NCBI GenBank assembly: GCA_900543345.1
Contig: UQRJ01000148.1
Span: 1-7,265, forward strand
Length of the DNA: 7,265 nucleotides
Direction: 5' to 3'
From: an uncultured Sporolactobacillus sp.
GTDB lineage: Bacteria; Bacillota; Bacilli; Bacillales; Sporolactobacillaceae
Under the pieces are notes generated by a model. The model made no database searches, had not been told where the DNA came from, and saw nothing but the letters and a program-made list of their open reading frames with translations. Below, piece after piece: positions 5,020 through 7,265 of the stretch. Position 1 is the stretch's first letter, and each line of letters starts with the position of its first letter. The position numbers and the translations under genes were made by a program.

Positions 5020-5850
5020 TTATTTTTTACGATGCCTGATAATAAACTGTTCAGAAGCATTCTTTTTCTTACGTGTCTTATAGCCCATTGTCGGTTTACC
5101 CCACGGAGACATCGGCGATTTGCGTCCGACCGGAGCTTTTCCTTCGCCGCCGCCGTGCGGGTGATCGTTCGGGTTCATGACCGACCCGCGTACCGTCGGA
5201 CGGATACCTTTCCAACGGGAACGTCCGGCTTTACCGATCGAAACCAGTCCATGCTCCAAATTGCCGACCTGGCCGATCGTCGCGCGACACGTTTCCAACA
5301 CCTTACGGACTTCGCCGGAGACGAGCCGAACGATAACATATTTGCCTTCCTTGCCGAGAATCTGCGCAGAGGCGCCGGCGGAACGCACGAGCTGCCCGCC
5401 TTTGCCCGGCTTCAATTCGATATTGTGTATCGTACTGCCGACCGGAATATTTTTCAGCGGCAGGGCATTACCTATTTTAATATCCGCATCGGGCCCGGAG
5501 ACGATTGTCATGCCGACTTTCAGTCCCTGCGGTGCGATAATATAGCGTTTTTCACCGTCTACGTAATGAATCAGGGCAATGTTGGCGGTACGATACGGAT
5601 CATACTCGATCGTCGCGACTTTGCCGGGTACGCTGTCCTTATTGCGTCTAAAATCAATGATGCGGTATTTGCGCTTATGGCCGCCGCCTTTATGACGGAC
5701 AGTGAGTTTGCCCTGATTGTTTCGTCCGGCACGTTTCGAAAATGAACGAAGCAACGATTTTTCCGGCGTGTCGGTTGTAATTTCCGCAAAATCCAGCGAC
5801 GTCATATTGCGGCGGCCGTTGGTTGTCGGTTTATATTGTTTCAGTGGCAC
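5020..5850 (-). CDS. rplB: 50S ribosomal protein L2
   Basis: L2 is a primary 23S rRNA-binding protein close to the peptidyl transferase centre and helps join the subunits. The 276-residue length is typical. It contains the RNA-binding OB and SH3-like domains (about residues 40-200), with RNNQGKLTVRHKGGGHKRKY at 43-62, and the highly conserved C-terminal loop NPNDHPHGGGEGKAPVGRKS (226-245). H230 corresponds to the E. coli His229 linked to activity. The start is GTG at 5848..5850, set by the MPLKQYKPTT N-terminus and by AAAAAGGAGG at 5860..5869, nine bases away. The gap from rplW is 30 nt. No defect is visible. Confidence 0.98.
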   Translation of the reverse strand: MPLKQYKPTTNGRRNMTSLDFAEITTDTPEKSLLRSFSKRAGRNNQGKLTVRHKGGGHKRKYRIIDFRRNKDSVPGKVATIEYDPYRTANIALIHYVDGEKRYIIAPQGLKVGMTIVSGPDADIKIGNALPLKNIPVGSTIHNIELKPGKGGQLVRSAGASAQILGKEGKYVIVRLVSGEVRKVLETCRATIGQVGNLEHGLVSIGKAGRSRWKGIRPTVRGSVMNPNDHPHGGGEGKAPVGRKSPMSPWGKPTMGYKTRKKKNASEQFIIRHRKK

Positions 5851-5880
5851 TGCCTGTTACCTCCTTTTTCCATGATGAAT

Positions 5881-6177
5881 TTATTTTTCCGTACCGGATA
5901 AGAAATCCAGTTCTTTGCTTTCTTTCGTCAATGTAACAATGGCTTTCTTGCGCCGAGCGGTATACCCGGAATAACGGCCGTAGCGTTTCGGCTTGCCTTT
6001 AACATTCATTGTATTGACTTTGGCGACTTTCACGTCGAAGATTTGCTCAACGGCGCGTCTGATTTCCGATTTATTGGCGCGCAAATCAACGTCGAATGTA
6101 TATTTTTTCTGCTCCATCTGATTCGTTGTCCGCTCAGTCAGGACGGGGCGCCTTATAATATCATGCGCGTCTTTCAT
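5881..6177 (-). CDS. rplW: 50S ribosomal protein L23
   Basis: L23 lies at the peptide tunnel exit, next to L29, and is the docking site for trigger factor and the signal recognition particle. The 98-residue protein has DIIRRPVLTERTT at 6-18. E15 aligns with the E. coli Glu18 that contacts trigger factor. KYTFDVDLRANKSEIRRAVE (25-44) and the loop VNTMNVKGKPKRYGRYSGYT (54-73) follow, with the final strand KKAIVTL. The ATG at 6175..6177 shares one base with the rplD stop (TAATG), so translation is probably coupled. The binding site GGAGGTG (6186..6192) is inside the last rplD codons. Confidence 0.97.
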   Translation of the reverse strand: MKDAHDIIRRPVLTERTTNQMEQKKYTFDVDLRANKSEIRRAVEQIFDVKVAKVNTMNVKGKPKRYGRYSGYTARRKKAIVTLTKESKELDFLSGTEK

Positions 6178-6800
6178 TATCCAAGCACCTCCTCGAGCTT
6201 CTCGGCTGCTTTCTGGGTCACGATCAGCTTGTCATGGGCCATAACGTCGAGAACATTCACTCTTTCTGCCGAAAGGACGGTCACACCGGGAAGATTGCGG
6301 GCGGAAAGAATGACATTATCATCTGGCTCGCCAATAACGACCAACGTTTTTTCTTTCACCGATAGATTTTTAAGCACTTCAATAAACGCCTTGGTTTTCG
6401 GTGCCTCGAAGGTCAGATTGTCCAAGACGATCATACTTTTTTCGCCGACCTTGTCGGAGAGTACCGAACGAATGGCCAGTCTGCGGACCTTCTTTGGAAG
6501 TTTGTAAGCGTAACTCCGCGGTGTCGGTCCGAAAACCGTACCGCCGCCGACCCACTGCGGCGAGCGGATCGAGCCTTGACGAGCACGGCCTGTTCCTTTC
6601 TGACGCCACGGTTTCCGACCGCCGCCGCGAACAGCCGAGCGATTTTTCACGGCATGCGTTCCCTGACGACGGGAAGCCTGTTGCATGATCACGGCTTGGT
6701 AGACAACATGCTCATTCGGCGTAATGCCGAACACGGCATCCGACAGTTCGACATCCCCAACTTCAGAGCCTTTCTGATCATAAACGGTTAATTTAGGCAT
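6177..6800 (-). CDS. rplD: 50S ribosomal protein L4
   Basis: L4 binds 23S rRNA and has a long loop that lines the narrow part of the peptide exit tunnel. In E. coli it also represses the S10 operon through the leader; the leader is outside this window. The product is 207 residues, normal for the family. The tunnel loop spans about residues 45-95, with the conserved GGGRKPWRQKGTGRARQGS (59-77) and SPQWVGGGTVFGP (80-92). The segment K63-R74, where macrolide resistance changes cluster, looks wild type. The C-terminal Rossmann-like part includes SMIVLDNL (122-129) and KTLVVIGEPDDNV (151-163). The ATG at 6798..6800 has AAGGAGG at 6809..6815, eight bases away; the gap from rplC is 17 nt. Confidence 0.98.
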   Translation of the reverse strand: MPKLTVYDQKGSEVGDVELSDAVFGITPNEHVVYQAVIMQQASRRQGTHAVKNRSAVRGGGRKPWRQKGTGRARQGSIRSPQWVGGGTVFGPTPRSYAYKLPKKVRRLAIRSVLSDKVGEKSMIVLDNLTFEAPKTKAFIEVLKNLSVKEKTLVVIGEPDDNVILSARNLPGVTVLSAERVNVLDVMAHDKLIVTQKAAEKLEEVLG

Positions 6801-6817
6801 CGACGTATCCTCCTTCC

Positions 6818-7216
6818 TTATTTATCTTCTGCCGCTTTTCGGGCGGACTTAATAACAATGTAACTTTTCTTTGCACCAGGGACATTGCCCCGGATCAGAA
6901 TCAGTTTACGTTCCGGGTCGACCCGCTCAACGACAAGGTTCTGCACGGTAACGGTCTCTCCGCCCATGCGACCGGCAAGTATCTTTCCCTTGAAAACACG
7001 TGCGGGATCAATGACGCCCATCGAGCCCGGACGACGGTGATAGCGGGAACCATGAGACATCGGTCCGCGGGACTGGTTGTTGCGCTTGATTGGGCCCTGA
7101 TAGCCCTTGCCCTTGGATGTTCCCGTTACATCGATCACGTCGCCCGCTTTAAATAAATCGGCTTTGACTTCCTGACCAATTTCATAATCGGCCGTATTCG
7201 CGTCACGGATTTCTTT
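6818..7216 (-). CDS. rplC: 50S ribosomal protein L3, C-terminal 132 residues (cut by adapter)
   Basis: L3 is an early 50S assembly protein that binds near the 3' end of 23S rRNA, and its central extension reaches toward the peptidyl transferase centre. The genuine part starts at KEIRDANTADYEIGQEV and contains DVTGTSKGKGYQGPIKRNNQ (29-48 of the fragment), SRGPMSHGSRYHRRPGSMG (49-67), RVFKGKILAGRMGG (73-86) and VPGAKKSYIVIKSA (112-125), all typical of bacterial L3. The family is about 205-215 residues, so some 75-80 N-terminal residues and the start are missing. The apparent start peptide MYKRQ (7217..7231) is adapter translation and must be removed. It ends in TAA 17 nt before rplD. Confidence 0.96.
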   Translation of the reverse strand, partial: KEIRDANTADYEIGQEVKADLFKAGDVIDVTGTSKGKGYQGPIKRNNQSRGPMSHGSRYHRRPGSMGVIDPARVFKGKILAGRMGGETVTVQNLVVERVDPERKLILIRGNVPGAKKSYIVIKSARKAAEDK

Positions 7217-7265
7217 CTGTCTCTTATACACATCTGACGCTGCCGACGAATAGCCTTGTGTAGAT
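7217..7265 (-). other. Nextera i5-side sequencing adapter (artefact)
   Basis: This is synthetic library sequence. On the plus strand it reads as the reverse-complemented Tn5 mosaic end CTGTCTCTTATACACATCT (7217..7235), the read-1 segment GACGCTGCCGACGA (7236..7249), an 8-base i5 index ATAGCCTT (7250..7257; AAGGCTAT on the other strand), and eight bases of P5 (GTGTAGAT, 7258..7265). The genomic insert ends at 7216. On the minus strand the mosaic end encodes MYKRQ in the L3 frame, which makes a false start codon. Confidence 0.98.

Larger units (their letters stand above)
49..7216 (-). other. S10-spc ribosomal protein operon segment, rplC' to rplR'
   Basis: Seventeen consecutive ribosomal protein genes lie on the minus strand in the conserved bacterial order L3-L4-L23-L2-S19-L22-S3-L16-L29-S17-L14-L24-L5-S14-S8-L6-L18. 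The longest gap is 44 nt (rpsS/rplB) and nearly every gene has a GGAGG-type ribosome binding site, so they are very probably co-transcribed. The S10 part (through rpsQ) runs into the spc part (from rplN) across a 38-nt gap at 2724..2761 with no recognisable promoter or terminator. This fits the fused arrangement known in Bacillota. The operon promoter and any leader would lie beyond the right end. Confidence 0.96.

Noticed and set aside
5032..5745. Long open frame of 237 codons on the plus strand, antisense to rplB
   Set aside because: It lies wholly opposite the well-conserved L2 gene, has no family resemblance that I can see and no convincing binding site. It is best explained as a by-product of L2 codon bias.
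6177..6800. Macrolide-resistance change in the L4 tunnel loop or L22 hairpin
   Set aside because: The L4 segment KPWRQKGTGRAR matches the usual sensitive form and the L22 hairpin has no insertion or deletion. Nothing in the sequence indicates resistance.

Overview
This window is a run of ribosomal protein genes, all on the minus strand, from the bacterial S10-spc superoperon. The genomic part is 49..7216. Both outer ends (1..48 and 7217..7265) are Illumina Nextera (Tn5 tagmentation) adapter sequence and not biology. The two terminal genes are therefore cut by the library or assembly and not by evolution.

In the direction of transcription (right to left) the order is: rplC (L3, start missing), rplD (L4), rplW (L23), rplB (L2), rpsS (S19), rplV (L22), rpsC (S3), rplP (L16), rpmC (L29), rpsQ (S17), rplN (L14), rplX (L24), rplE (L5), rpsN (S14, zinc type), rpsH (S8), rplF (L6), rplR (L18, end missing). 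This is the standard bacterial order. rpsJ (S10) would be expected just beyond the right end, and rpsE, rpmD and rplO beyond the left. Intergenic gaps are 2-44 nt, and there are two true overlaps (rplD/rplW by 1 nt, rplP/rpmC by 11 nt). No promoter, terminator, RNA gene, repeat, mobile element or CRISPR array is visible. All 15 complete genes are full length with no frameshift.

Organism: the protein sequences read as Bacillota. Evidence is the four-cysteine S14, the Bacillus-like S8, L14, L16 and L5, and strong AGGAGG-type Shine-Dalgarno sequences. Base composition looks close to even (not counted). The style of the S17 and L4 N-termini suggests Negativicutes (Veillonella/Megasphaera/Dialister-like), but this is an impression from memory and needs a database search. 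The adapter ends suggest a draft or metagenome contig.

Together the genes encode 30S proteins (S19, S3, S17, S14, S8) and 50S proteins (L3, L4, L23, L2, L22, L16, L29, L14, L24, L5, L6, L18) made in balanced amounts from a long polycistronic mRNA. The points worth a second look are the adapter chimeras, which create the false peptide ends SLIHISEPTRP and MYKRQ, and several start-site arrangements: a TTG start, GTG starts, decoy out-of-frame ATGs at matching spacing, and TGATG junctions. I found no undescribed biological system here.
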